A DNA stretch of 64,000 nt from Aspidiotus rigidus (taxonomy: Eukaryota; Arthropoda; Insecta; Hemiptera; Diaspididae). This document shows, one piece after another, positions 44,623 to 57,000 of this stretch. Numbering within the stretch: the first letter of the stretch is position 1; each line of letters opens with the position of its first letter. The stretch is from the NCBI GenBank assembly GCA_035079385.1, contig JAVHKY010000054.1, positions 11,075,501 to 11,139,500 of the forward strand, written 5' to 3'. The position numbers and the translations under genes are program-made. The notes below the pieces were generated by a model. The model worked only from the letters and a program-made list of their open reading frames with translations. It had not been told where the DNA came from and did not search any database.

Positions 44623-46938
44623 TATGTCTCCCTCCGATGTGTCTGGCCATAACTTGGCAAATTACATTGAGGAAACTGATCGGCCCTTATAAGACCTAGG
44701 CTTCGAGAACACAATCTTTTCGAAGACTATGAATTGGAAAGGGAAAAGGAGAATGAAAATGAGAATATTCACAGGGAACAATTGTTGACCCATAATTTTA
44801 AATCTCCTTCGTTCCAGCTGTATCCAAACTACCTATCAAGATCTTCCATAACTTTCCTCGCGAAAATTACTAACAACGCTCTGGTAATGAAGGAGTTTGC
44901 ACCATCAATATGCACACGCCCTAATCTACCTCATCTTTCTCTTCAAGAACTTCATTCCTTTTCCCATTCCCACAAGATGATATACCTAACAATATCTAAA
45001 ATCTCGCAGGTCTACACAATGCGACATCTTATCCTCGTTTCAGTCGACGTACTACTTCCTATATTGTGCGGGCAGCTAAGGTGTGCGTGCAGCCTCGTAC
45101 TTCAGACTGTAAATTTATTCAAAACGTCGGTTCTGCAAATCTTATGGCGTTATCTACGCCGCGCTGCATTTGTTTATCACTGGCGTTTAATCTGACGCAT
45201 TTCACGCTGTATCATTCGCATCTCTGTTTTACGTTTCAGCGTTTTGAGATCTCGTCTCCAAACTATCATACTAATGGTTACGTCCTTTACGATGATTATT
45301 TTTCGAGAGCACGCCGCGAGTAATGAAAATATTCGTTATTTCAGATGTCATGCCAGGGTCTTTCGAGTTTGTATAAACGTACTCGTAACGTCTCCGTAAT
45401 CACGGCTAACAGATCAGTCACACTTACAATGGTGCGAATGGCGTGAAGTATTCTGTTAATAGCCATCGGTGAATGTAGACTGTCTGCTGATTTTATCGTC
45501 GAATATTCACTTATTAAAAAGAAAAAGGTGTGAAATAGCACATAGGCCTTTCATTCCGATCGTGTAATACGTGAATTAATGATTACCTTTGGCGCGTGGA
45601 TAAACCAATCGTGTACAACGTCATCTAGAATATTATTGATTTGTCATGGAGAAGTTGTATACAACGAGGGATATATGGAAAGAATTGCGACAGGGGTGAA
45701 TATTAACCACGTCTCTCCAGAATACGTATGATATTCTCTTGAAGGACGAACGTCCTAATTCGAGCACGAGCTATTCTGGTACGATGTTTAACATTAAGTC
45801 CGAACACGCTGATATCAGCCTGACAGTATAGGCCCGCGATATAAATGATGAAAAACTAAACCGATAGTAGAGTACAGTTTCAAAGTAATGCAACCCGATA
45901 AACGTAATTTGAACCAAAACAATTGCATAACCCTCTCATATATCTATTCAATATGGTCCACACTCGTGCATTGCACTCTGGATACATGTATTTTTTAGAT
46001 CAAGTAAAATCAATTGCATAAGAATCCCTACACAGGCGCATTTCTACTTACGAAAATCCAAATATGACAATCAATCATTCATTCTTCCTAAGGATCGAAA
46101 ATTCAAATCGTATTGCCAGAAATTAAATCGTAATTATCTTTACTGAGATTTAAATTCTTTCATTGATGAGTGCAAAAACACGAAAATATTTCGGTCATAT
46201 TACCTATCTTCAGTAAGTTGATGATAATTTAAAATACTTAAGATATGCTCTCAAGTGTCGATCGTGACAATAACGAGATCTACGAGAATTGTATAGGTAC
46301 TAGTTCTTTGACCTTTCATTTTCCATCAATCTCCATCTCGCAAAAAATTTATGATCAATTCTTCGGCATTTAACGTTACTAAACAATCAGGTACGGATTC
46401 AAGATGGTATTCTTTTCTTTTAGCGGTAATCCCCCTGAATTTGTAAAGCAATGAAATCGATTCCGAAATAATATCTATATTTTCGATTTCAAGGTCGCAT
46501 TATTTTGAAATTATTCATCAACCAAGAACCAATCACTTAGGAAAACGAAGCCAACGGCATATTCACGAGGGGGGGGGGAGGGTGGTAAGAATTTTACAAA
46601 AGTCCCAATTTTTCCCACAATTTTTCTAGTACGTAATTTGTTTAGCTTAGATTTCAATTTTTCAAAATCCAAGACCAAAAAGACGCCGGACCATAAATAT
46701 TTTTTAAAAGAAAAGCACTTATAGAAACGAGCCAACTTGCTACCTTAGGTACGTATAGGAAGAGAGTCAGTAACAACTTTTGTTTTTTTCCTTGTACACA
46801 AATGTCATAATTGAGATAATGATGATTTTTATTCATTTTGCTGTCTCCTGTAAGAAATTGTGACCAAAATGATTTTCAAGTGGATAACGGTTATCGGGCA
46901 AAAAAGTTTCAAAAGTTGAACGGTTATTGGTCACAAAA
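44623..46938. other. Stretch without recognised genes
   Basis: A 153-codon plus frame (44734-45195) opens with a low-complexity EREKENENENIHREQ stretch and has no recognised domain. A G-run lies near 46569. Otherwise nothing assignable. Confidence 0.35.
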
Positions 46939-47031
46939 AGTATTTTATTCAACTAGTGCAAAAAAGTAGCGATATTATTGCACTAGAGCAATAATATCGC
47001 TACTTTATTTGCACTTTTTGAATAAAATATC
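46939..47031. repeat. Foldback (inverted repeat) of about 90 bp
   Basis: AAAGTAGCGATATTATTGC (46963-46981) and its exact reverse complement (46988-47006) flank a 6-base loop ACTAGA. The pairing extends imperfectly on both sides (ATTTTATTCAA / TTGAATAAAAT). ACGGTTATTGGTCACA occurs outside at about 46919 and again at 47243, so this may be the centre or edge of a larger foldback element (about 46880-47285). Confidence 0.8.
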
Positions 47032-47285
47032 GTATGGAACTCGTGCAAAACAGTAAAAAATGGCTACTCGTGCGATTTGCTACCCTCGGCTTTGCCTTGG
47101 GAATGAAACTTCGCACTTGTTGGCCATTTTTAACTTTTTTGCACTAGTTGCACCATTATTGAAACGGTCAAACGGTCATAATTGTTATGGCTTTAGCATC
47201 CAAAAACGATTTGGTCAAGATTATGGTCAAAGTTCCAAAATTAAAACGGTTATTGGTCACACAAAGTAAGTATTTGTATTTTCAA

Positions 47286-48514
47286 ATCAGTCCAAAAACT
47301 CCAAATAAATATCTTTCATTTGAACTGAAAAGAAAACAAAGAACCGAACCTCATTTTAAATTCTGAAACCATTTTGAACGTTTTCAAAAGTCAAAAAATT
47401 ATTAACAGTATACGATGGTGAAAGCAACGAAACTATCACCTTTGGGTTATTTATGCAAATGTGTAAAGCATAAGGTGGATCAACGTAGCAATGATTGTAC
47501 CTATTTAATTATTTGATGTAATTTTTCTATTGACGATATTGATTTTGTTGAATGATTTTCAGACTCTTGTGTTATAAGAATGATGAATTTATTCTAGTTT
47601 AATTTTGCCTGTGATAATTTTTTTCTCTCTTCTTTCATTTCTGTAATTGATTTAATTTAATTTAATTTTTTCTTTCACCTTTTTTTGTGTTACCAGCTTG
47701 TTGTTTTTATTTTTTCATATGATTTTCTCATTGAGTAATATTGCTCCGCAATTTAGAACGCAGGCTTATATAGGGGTTAGTAACATTGTATTACTGCACT
47801 TTTTCATAGACTAGTCGATCAGTTTAGTTCAGTATTATGAGAACTTGAGAACTATACGTAAACCTAGAAAATAGAAACTAATCATGTTGGATAGTATGAA
47901 AATAAAGTTCTAGGAAAAGTGAAAGAGATCTCTTTGAAACTGGAAATAGACTAGCCTAGTAAAAAATATTTTGAAATCTCACGCCCAATTCGTTTGTCTG
48001 TCAGGCGGTGTCGGCGGTGCTAGTTATTGGCTATATTCTGAATAATAAAGAAATGCATGAGAAGAACCAAGAAATGCACGAGAAGAACCAACTACCTAAG
48101 CTCTCTCCAACTAGGTATTCTTTTGGTCTATCATCAAAAAAGCTATAATTGATGACAATTTGCTGGATCCTGAAAAATTGAGAAATAACTCTAACGGTAA
48201 CATGCAACGACATCAATAAGAGATTCTCGCATCCATTCTCCTGTGCCTGTGTTTAAGATTATTCTTGAAATCTCAATCAAAAACATCGATATTACAATTC
48301 GTGGATACAGATGAATTGAAAAAATACCTAATTTGTACCTGATATCACCATCGGAATCCCTGGATATAGTCCACACATACATCATCACGGCAAAAAGCTG
48401 ATAAAACTAACTCATCAAAGCAAACGTGGCGTCAAATGAGTCTACAATGAAACGTTATTTTACAAGAAATAACATAACGTTGCGACAGCACAATACCACA
48501 CAAAAAAAAACATC
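47286..48514. other. Stretch without recognised genes
   Basis: Only a two-unit 21-bp tandem repeat (AAGAAATGCATGAGAAGAACC) at 48048-48089 was noted. Confidence 0.4.
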
Positions 48515-48680
48515 ACTAACAATTGGACAGCAGATCTGACGGCATTTTGGCCGCGTGGGGTGAAATTGCCACTTTTGAAGAAAACGCTGTCGTTTTTGAT
48601 ACTTACCAAAAACAACAGCGTTTTTTTTTTCCAAAATGTGGTGACCGAAATGCTGTAAGATCCGCGGTTCAATTGTTACT
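48515..48680. mobile_element. MITE-like element (family M2), copy 1
   Basis: The left edge ACTAACAATTGGACAGCAGA and right edge CGCGGTTCAATTGTTACT are imperfect inverted repeats. The interior GCCGCGTGG..GTGAAATTGC and GCTGTCGTTTTTG match the copy at 59743-59978. About 166 bp, non-coding. Confidence 0.6.
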
Positions 48681-48949
48681 ATGAATAAAAGAAGACCAAA
48701 ATACATATTAAGTATAATGAAGTTGGTATCTTCCACACTTAACACAAACACTGCTATTTTCGAAAAAACAGATCACTACATCCGTAATACGCGGATCACT
48801 CTTATAGAATGCACACGGGTTACAAAAATGTATACAATTACAACTGAATTCAAATTTTATAATGGCGACGAGCAGCTATCACTGATAGCGACAGACACAG
48901 ACTAACTGACAGAGAAAAACCCTTTTAATTAAGGCGCTATTATGAACTC

Positions 48950-49083
48950 TTTTTAGCCAAACCCAACCAAGCGACATGATAACAATCTAGAGAAACGAAG
49001 AAATGTTCCCTCACTATGAGCACTGATTCTTCCTTTTCCCCAGATCGTTATCATGTCGCTTGGTTGGGTTTGGCTAAAAAGGG
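48950..49083. repeat. Long inverted repeat
   Basis: TTTTAGCCAAACCCAACCAA at about 48950 continuing through GCGACATGATAAC has its reverse complement at 49043-49082 (GTTATCATGTCGCTTGG, TTGGGTTTGGCTAAAA). Arms of about 38 bp around a spacer of about 52 bp; non-coding. Confidence 0.85.
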
Positions 49084-49092
49084 TCCATAATT

Positions 49093-49233
49093 CTGCCATA
49101 CAAAATAGAATGGACGTATCTGCATATTGACGATCAGCCAAAAAGGGTATTTTTCTTAGTGTTGAAGCCTTGAAGGATCTCTTTTCTGCAGATTGTGAGT
49201 ATGCAGATACGTCCATTCTACTTTGTACGGCAG
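49093..49233. mobile_element. MITE with TGCCGTACAAA termini, copy 1
   Basis: CTGCCATACAAAATAGAATG and GACGTATCTGCATA at the left (49093-49127) are inverted at the right (49199-49233, ending CTTTGTACGGCAG). About 140 bp, non-coding. The terminal string recurs at 56721-57190 and 57910-58293. Confidence 0.8.
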
Positions 49234-50003
49234 ATATGGCGTAAGTATAATGGACCGCCATCTTGATTGCAGAAAAAACACAAGAATAACGTCCATAAGA
49301 GCCAATGTTGAATTTAAATTAATTTGTGATTTTCAATGAAGGATAACTCGAGATCGGCCCAATAGATATTTTTGATATTACCTTCGTTGGAAAGGAAATT
49401 TTGTGGACAATAAATCATCTCCTCTTTGATTTTTCGCTAGAAGCATCTTTTTCGGAGTTATCGATTAATAATTGAAACACGTTTTTTCGGCCGTTCTGCG
49501 TAACAAGTGTAGTTATAAGTAGCCGCTACGTACGACTCACACTTGTTAGTGCGACTCACACTTGATGTATTTATTGGCAAGTAGGAAACATAAGACGAAG
49601 TTCAAAATTTTTGCTTTATTGCTCAGAAACAATGCATTTTCATGAAAAGATGGAGAGAGCTAAAACGGTATAGGTACCTTAGAAGCAAAATATAAAATTA
49701 TTTCTCATTAACTCTATTCATAAATTCCCCCCTCTTTGATTAACTTTGTTCAGAAAGCTGCTAGTTCAATCTCCGTTTCCTCACCTGATGATGACGCCGC
49801 GTCATATTATTTTCTGTCACCAATTTTGACAATAATAGCGATCCTATGAATGTTGTCTTATTATCAATATTCAATATTGTCCCGAGAAAAAAAAAAAGAG
49901 TTCATCTTTGGTTTTCCTATATTTCGAGCTAAGTAGAAATTTCTTCTTTGTTCAACCACTAGATAAATTTCGAAAAAGAGATTTACTCGTGATATTGAAT
50001 AAT
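49234..50003. other. Stretch without recognised genes
   Basis: No gene. CGACTCACACTTG occurs twice at about 49530-49565, a short local repeat. Confidence 0.4.
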
Positions 50004-50158
50004 CAAAGAAAAACAGAAAAATCGGCACTTATGTGTACATTTTTGTATTGCTTTTAGTTTCGACCCTGATGAAGTCGCGTGATACGACGAAACGTCGGTC
50101 TCTTACAAGAAATATAGTGATATTAACTTATTAAGTGCCGATTTTTCTGTTTTTCTTA
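50004..50158 (+). ncRNA. Hammerhead-like ribozyme motif inside a small foldback
   Basis: CTGATGA (50066-50072), one A, stem GTCG/CGAC (50074-50077 with 50085-50088) closed by seven bases, GAAA (50089-50092), then CGTC. GACC just before the core (50062-50065) can pair with GGTC just after it (50097-50100). This is the hammerhead core order CUGAUGA, stem II, GAAA, (G)UC with a closing stem I, but stem III is essentially absent and there is one extra base before stem II. Inverted arms TAAGTGCCGATTTTTCTG and on flank it (50004-50031, 50132-50158). Cleavage activity is not shown by the sequence. Confidence 0.5.
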
Positions 50159-53011
50159 GATAAATTTTGTTCAACATTAAGATACAAAAATAAACCAGAA
50201 TAACTTGAAAAAGATTCAGAATGCCTTTTAAAGCCTTTATTAGAAAATTTTAACTCTTTGGAGTATAGTTTTTCCTTACAAAAATAGGGAGTGGTAAACA
50301 ATAATTGAAATGGGAAAGAAAAAATAAAATATATATGGGTGAATCAGGTGGGCTCAAACTTAATCAACAGCGATTTTCACGATTTTCATTGTACGACCGC
50401 GAGATATGACCTCTAATTTTGTTTTCCAAATATCACCAATCTATTGATAGGTCATGCTATCACAAGAATTGCCGAACATACTACTTTCAGGCGAGGTCCT
50501 ATGAGTTACATGAGAAAGTTTGATGGTCATAGAAAGAAAACTGCATATTATAATTTCATAATCATTCACAATCACAAAGTTAAGGTAATATAAGTCATGA
50601 GCATGATGAGTTCGAGACGTAAATACGGATATATTTTGAGACGAAATCGACTATTCGTAGTTTTGAAGAAAATTTTACGACGGTAAAAAAATTGTTATTC
50701 ATGATCAAAAGGTAAATCAGCATATATAAACCTGAACAAATTTCTGAGGCTTAGAAAGTTGGGTAATATATATAAATTTGGTGAGTATCGATGATCCATT
50801 GTACTCATTTGTCAATGACGTGTAGAGTCACTAAATTATACGACCTTATATTTTCGCCTTTATTGTGGTTTTGGTAGAGTCATTTTATGCGTATCAAAAT
50901 TTAAGCAGTAGATCTTATCCATTCAGATGTTTGAATTTTTCGAAAGTAGTAATTTCGATAATATCAATTAATGTACTCAATTTTGTCTAGATATCAAGAC
51001 TAATTTTGTTTTGAAATCAAATCAATGCATGTTTATACTTTCTGGGTCATTGAGTGACAGAAATATTTCAATACGTGATACCGGCAAGAGTATTTATTTT
51101 GAATTCTTTTCATAAAACGCTGAATAATGAGAGGCTTTTTGAGAATGAGGTTTAGGTAAAGTTGTAATTTCTGTAAGAAGACGCGTTCATTTGAGTTGTA
51201 GACGTCTACTATGGATGATTACTGCGCGCTGTAGTTTTGAAAAAAAAAAAAATCTAAACATATAATATCACAGAAAATAATTTAACGGTCAAATTCTTAA
51301 AAATAAATCTCATATTTCTACAGTTGTATAAAAACGATGCAAAACAAAAATATTGGTGAGGAAATTTGACTATAACTTACTTAGGTACTTAGAAAAATCG
51401 ATAATAATTTTTCACAGGAAAGAAAATTTCTGTATTTTTTGTGAAAAAATTATTCTAAAAATTAAAACATGAAGATCAATGAGTGATAAAAACTACTATT
51501 AACTGAGGTCTGAGTGACTTAATGCGGATAATAATAATAATAACTTTTTTTTTTATAAATGCATTGTTTTCAATAAAAATTACTATTCATAATAATTAAT
51601 CGTAGTTTTGATGATATAAATTATGTAGACTGTAACTACCGTCTGAAAAGAAAATTAAAAGTATTGTCACGATATTCGATGTTTGCAACATATCGCGTCG
51701 TCAGTTTGATAAGTTTATGATAATTAGTCTTCTACAATCATACCGTACTTATTTTTATGAAAAGCATTTGAATTTCATCTCGCGTATAAGTATCGCATCT
51801 TCAAGCACCGCTTTTATTCTGTTTGTTAGCTGCCAATCTCATGACGGGTGGATTATCTGTACCTATAGGAAAATATCTAGGACAAGAAACATCCACAAAA
51901 AATTTATAATAATTATAAGTTTTATTACTCATAAATGCACCTGTCATTATCAAGGTTGAGGTTTATTTTTGAATAAAAACAGTATAATTTGACCAGAACT
52001 GCAAAGCAATGATTAAAAAAAAAAATTCGATCATTTTGTCAAGGTCACGTATTGGCGAATATCAATAAAGCTATCTATTCATTTCTAAATCAGCTAAGAT
52101 TATACAATTAATATATTTGTACGTTTGTATTTGTCTTCGATCAAGATCAAAAAATATTTTCGAATATATTTTTTCGAGTCAAATTCCACACATAAACACC
52201 AGTTCAAACTTAAGGTCAATTATCAAAAATCTGTGAAATGAAGGCTTTGGAAAACTGCCGAAGATTTGTGGTTCCTAATCGATGTATCTAATCAAAAACG
52301 TATCATTCACGTAGGTACGGCAAATTTTGTAATCGTATATGACATACGCTCACCTTCAGACCATATCTACATGAGTTCGAGATTTGTTAAAATTAACAAC
52401 TAGTTACACCGTAGAAAGTTTTAAATCATTTTAGAATTTTTGTAAATTTGTACCAAGTTTCCTCCTTGAGTGGAAATAAATAAGGACAGTAATAAACTCA
52501 AAAATATTTTGTAATAAAGATGACTCGTGATCTTAAGCGATAGCAAAAATGAAGAGCGTTCAACAAATTATAAAGACAATCCATAAATTCAATGGTGAAT
52601 TTCCACGAAAAATTATTTTTTATTCTCATCCAGAGGAAACAATTTTCTCCTCTTTATTTTTTTTTGTTTTTATCTTAGGCAGAAACCACATAATTTTAAG
52701 CATTATGGCTACAGAGGAAATTTTCGTCTAAAACAGATGAGTTTTAAATTCAGTCAATATTATTCGAAATTTTTTGTCGATGATCATAAAATGTAATTAA
52801 AATGAAATTTTCATTCAGTATAAACATATAAAAACCATTAGCCTATTACCTGTATCTTTGAACTGAAATTGTATGGGATATTTATTTTTGGAAACTAATT
52901 TATATAAGTACTGATCAGAAAAAATAGGTCCTTATGGGTATCATAGTCCAACAGTACCCAACTATCTAATGTTATTAAAAGATCTGTGATATTCGGTAGT
53001 TGATGAAAACT
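50159..53011. other. Stretch without recognised genes
   Basis: Very AT-rich. Open frames are short and without motifs. An A-run lies near 51240 and a TAATAATAATAA microsatellite near 51527-51543. Confidence 0.45.
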
Positions 53012-53019
53012 GTTATAAG

Positions 53020-53611
53020 TAGAGTTAGGATTTTTCGGTGCTAATAAATAAAAATTCGGTTTTTTGAAATGTTATTTTCGGTATTATTCGGTATTTTCCA
53101 AAATTTTGAACGTAAAAATAATAATTGCCATAAAAAATTGTAAAAGAGGGGGAATTTCGCATTCTTCCTCGAAACATCTGCTACGATTACAACCAATATT
53201 ATGATTTTCGCAGGTATTCATGCTCAGTTTTAAGAGATTTCAATAAACCTCAAAACGGCTGCTCTACCCAACGCAACGTGAGCTTCACGTTCAATTTCTT
53301 TTAAAATCAGTAGCTTTGCCAAAAACAACCAATTTTTCTCGTAACTCACAATATCTCCGTACTATTTTGCAAAATCTCGCTATTTCACGCGTTGCCAACA
53401 GCTTTTTGGGAATTTTTGGACGTTTAAGTCAATTTTTGGTTTCATTCGGTGGTGAAATCCATTTTCGGTGTTTATTCTGTTTTCGGTATTTTTCGGTGAA
53501 ATAAAATTTTTTTCCTGGCCTTCCTACACCCTAAATCGTGCTCATCTTTCATTATTTTTTACTCGTCCTCAAAGGAAATCATTTGACAAAAACCGGCAGA
53601 TCCTAACTCTA
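53020..53611. mobile_element. hAT-like MITE with 8-bp target duplication
   Basis: The left end TAGAGTTAGGATTTTTCGG and right end CCGGCAGATCCTAACTCTA are imperfect inverted repeats. Outside them the same eight bases, GTTATAAG, occur at 53012-53019 and 53612-53619. An 8-bp duplication with short TAGAG-type TIRs fits the hAT superfamily. The interior has repeated TTCGGTATT strings near both ends and no transposase frame. It lies about 0.5 kb beyond the stop codon of the Spätzle-like gene, possibly in or near its 3' UTR. Confidence 0.75.
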
Positions 53612-54098
53612 GTTATAAGACTTATTTGATCGAATTTATTAGGTATAACCACGTGGTGTAGAAGAGCTTAACGAGTTTGTTAATGGTCCCAGTAAAAAAC
53701 TGTATAACGATAAAACAAAAGGTAAATATGATCCTCAATTTAGATCTACAGTACAATTAATTCGTACCAGTATGTTACCTATAAGATGTTTCTTTTTTAA
53801 ATTTAATATTTTGAATTCTACGCGTCTGAACAAGTACTTTTTGATCATCGCTATTTAATTGCTCCACTAATTGACAAATGTAAGCCTAGCATTACCTACT
53901 GAATTGTTTTTTTGCAAACTAATTTTTACGTCGCTTGATGACAAAACAATCATGTATTCAATGGCCACATTTAATGAAATTGGGCAATATTTCAAAAAGT
54001 TGGACCACTAAACTCAATCTTAGCTAACTCGTAAGTATTTCGTCGCCAAATAATTAGATCCAGCAAATGTATTGCTTGAAAAGATTTGCGTGCGGTTT

Positions 54099-57000
54099 TT
54101 ACCTGCAGGAACAGCAAGAAGGTACTCTGAACTCGTCAACACCGTGCGTTTTATCGTTAAAAACCCATACCAATTTCCTGAATGAATATTTTTGAACGCA
54201 TTGACTTCGATATGCAGTGCTTAATGTACTGAGCAAGTCACAAGGACCATCGGTGTTCCTATAGAATTTTAAGATGTACTTGGAGTCGAAATTTTAGCCT
54301 AAAAAAATAGGCTCATCTAAAGGTTTATTCTTACGCGCATATTTCGATTTGAATCACTTGGGTAAAATTATCTCCACCGTGCTGCAGAATATACTTCCAT
54401 TCATCGTTTCTGTCTCTCAGTTTTGTCGGTCTGAAGACTCTCAGGTTATCCTATGGAATATCATGCGTTAAAAATTGTGGTACACCTTACACTACCAGTA
54501 ATCAAATGTTTTTAAAGATGACTCACTTGGGTAGGACAAAGTGGAGTTCCCTCAGAGGTAGGAGAAAAATTCGGGTCAAAACGCGTGTTTACCTCATCTT
54601 TCGACGATTTCTATAAAATATGAGCACGTATTAATTCAAAGTATTTCTTTTAAGTGAGAAGACTGTACCTTTAGTATTTTTATATTCACTTTGTTAGACT
54701 CGGAGGCGAAATACAGAGCGTACCGCGATTTGAATTTCTCGTCTCTGGAAAGTGTTCTCGCCGCATCCCTATTGAGAGGTGTAACAACTCATGAATAAAG
54801 TTTACTGTCCACAGTTGAAGTTTCAGTACAACTAAATTACTCGCTCATTCCTTACTCCGGATAATCAGCGTCATCTTCGCAAAGAGATCCAGCCAATATT
54901 CGCTGGCAGGGTTTTACTTCACTTGGAATCCTGGCATTCAGACTCGTAATGGGATTTCGTACACTGATACCAGTTTTTTTCGTCGTGGTATTGCTTAGTT
55001 TCGATGGAGTGGTCAAGGTTGTAAAAATCACAGGTTTATTGTATGCTTCTGGAAAAAGAAATCTCAGTTTAGTTAAAATGACGTAATACAGTTGAAATAT
55101 AAGTGGAAAATTTAGTATTTCACCTTTTATGATATCGCCTACGTTTTGATTCGGATTATTTGTTTGTATGGTGGTACGACTGTCCCTGTAAAATTTAAAA
55201 AATCAGTTCAAAATATTCTATGAAAATAAAACGATAGAAGTAAATATGATTAATAGTCATTACGTACTGGAGTACTAAAAAAAAAAAAAATACGAGAAAA
55301 TCTTGACACTCGAGACAGCCTGAAAAGTCACGAGGTGGAAAACAAAAATTTTTCCGAGTTCTTTAACGTGAACGTAGACAAGCTGTCTTCCTCTACGAAG
55401 CTTTATTCCTTTGCACGAGTCAAAACCCGGGAAGGAATCTATCTTGGAGCTAAAAATTGATTTAAGTTTCAAATGCCGATAGAATCCCTCCCTTTTGGAA
55501 TACTCACATACTGTCGGATGCAAAGATACAGCTCTCTCTCTCTCTCTCTCTCTAAATTATGACACTATTTCTCATAATAAGTATGTAGGTATCATTAATA
55601 CAATGTAATCGTTAGATCAATTCACGTATCATGCGCACATGTGCTATGCATGGTACATGACTGTATCTGTATGACCTTCGACCATGCATGAAATTTCATA
55701 CCTCTCGAAAGGGATGCGGCGAGAACGCTTTTCAGAGACGAGAATTCAAATCGCGGTACGCGCTGTAATTTCGCCCCCGAGTCTAACAAAGTGGATATAA
55801 AAATACTGAAGGTGTACACTTACTTAAAAGAACTAATCGTTGAATTAATACGATTAATAGTATGGTCGAAGTGTATGACCTTGCGCATAGATAATTCTGA
55901 TAAATTCTCACACGTGAAGCTTATCATTTTTGCCTCCCTTCTTCTCTTTCTTCTCTCTCGCGAGTCTTCAATCATTATCAGCATCAACATCTATCGTTCT
56001 TCTGATATGACTTAGCACAGGTGTGTTCTGTATGACACATCTTCCCAGAACAATTTTCACCGCTTGAGCTATTACTTTCGAATTGAATTTTTAAAAAGTG
56101 TTGACAATCTATCATTTTGTTCATTTGTGAATAGCGATTTGAATAACAGAAAATGAACGACAACATAGTGTTGAATAATTCCGTTACGCATCTGTGACTC
56201 CTATCTTTATTGAATATACTCACCAATTTGAAAAAGTAGAATAGCTAGATAGTGTGACTATGGCAGGCTTCCCGGTACTTGATCCATTACTCAAGATTAA
56301 TTTTGATTTTACATTGGAGATCGCAGGAGTTTCTACTATGTTTGTTACCTTTCGAAGACCGTCATTAGGGAATTGACTTGATAAGGCGTGACAAACCTGA
56401 AAGAAATTTTCTGATTAAGATAATATAGCAATATTAAGAATTATAGAGGAAGAAGAATTGGAATAATGCACTTTTCTGAATCTAGATTCTAGAGGTCAAT
56501 ATTGTTGTATTGCTATTGAATCGAGGTTGAGTTCCTATAAAGATGGTAGTCCGGTGAATCGTTTTTTAGGTCCTCTTTATATTTCATAGGCCTATCATAA
56601 TCAACTGTTATCACCCTTATCAGTAAGAACCTTCTAACGCCTTTAGGGTCTTGGGGTATTCGCCAACGTAAACAAACACGGCAGATGACGTGATTTAAGA
56701 CTGGTACATACGATGCTATTCTGCCGTACAAAGTTAAATTGACGTATATTAATTTCATGAGATTACCAAACGGTATCTTTCGCGTAACAAATGTCTAAGT
56801 GTGCGTAATCAGTTTGTATGTGTGCGTGGCGATCCCTTTGTCGGCGAACATCTTGAAGTGCGTTAATTTAACAAAGTCTTGATAATTTCCTACTCAATTT
56901 TCAACAAGGAATCCGAAAATCAAATCAGATTTTCCCAACTCGGCCTGGTTTTTGAGATAATGCAGATACGTTAAAATCATAAATCTATCAAATTGACGTA

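Noticed and set aside
44734..45195. 153-codon plus-strand ORF with an N/E-rich start
   Set aside because: Low-complexity start, no domain, composition drifts; likely chance.
48953..49261. 102-codon minus ORF
   Set aside because: It spans two inverted-repeat elements and ends in their arms, so it is a by-product of non-coding repeats.
49785..49815. CTGATGATGACGCCGCGTCAT, a second hammerhead candidate
   Set aside because: The stem can form, but GAAA is missing after it.
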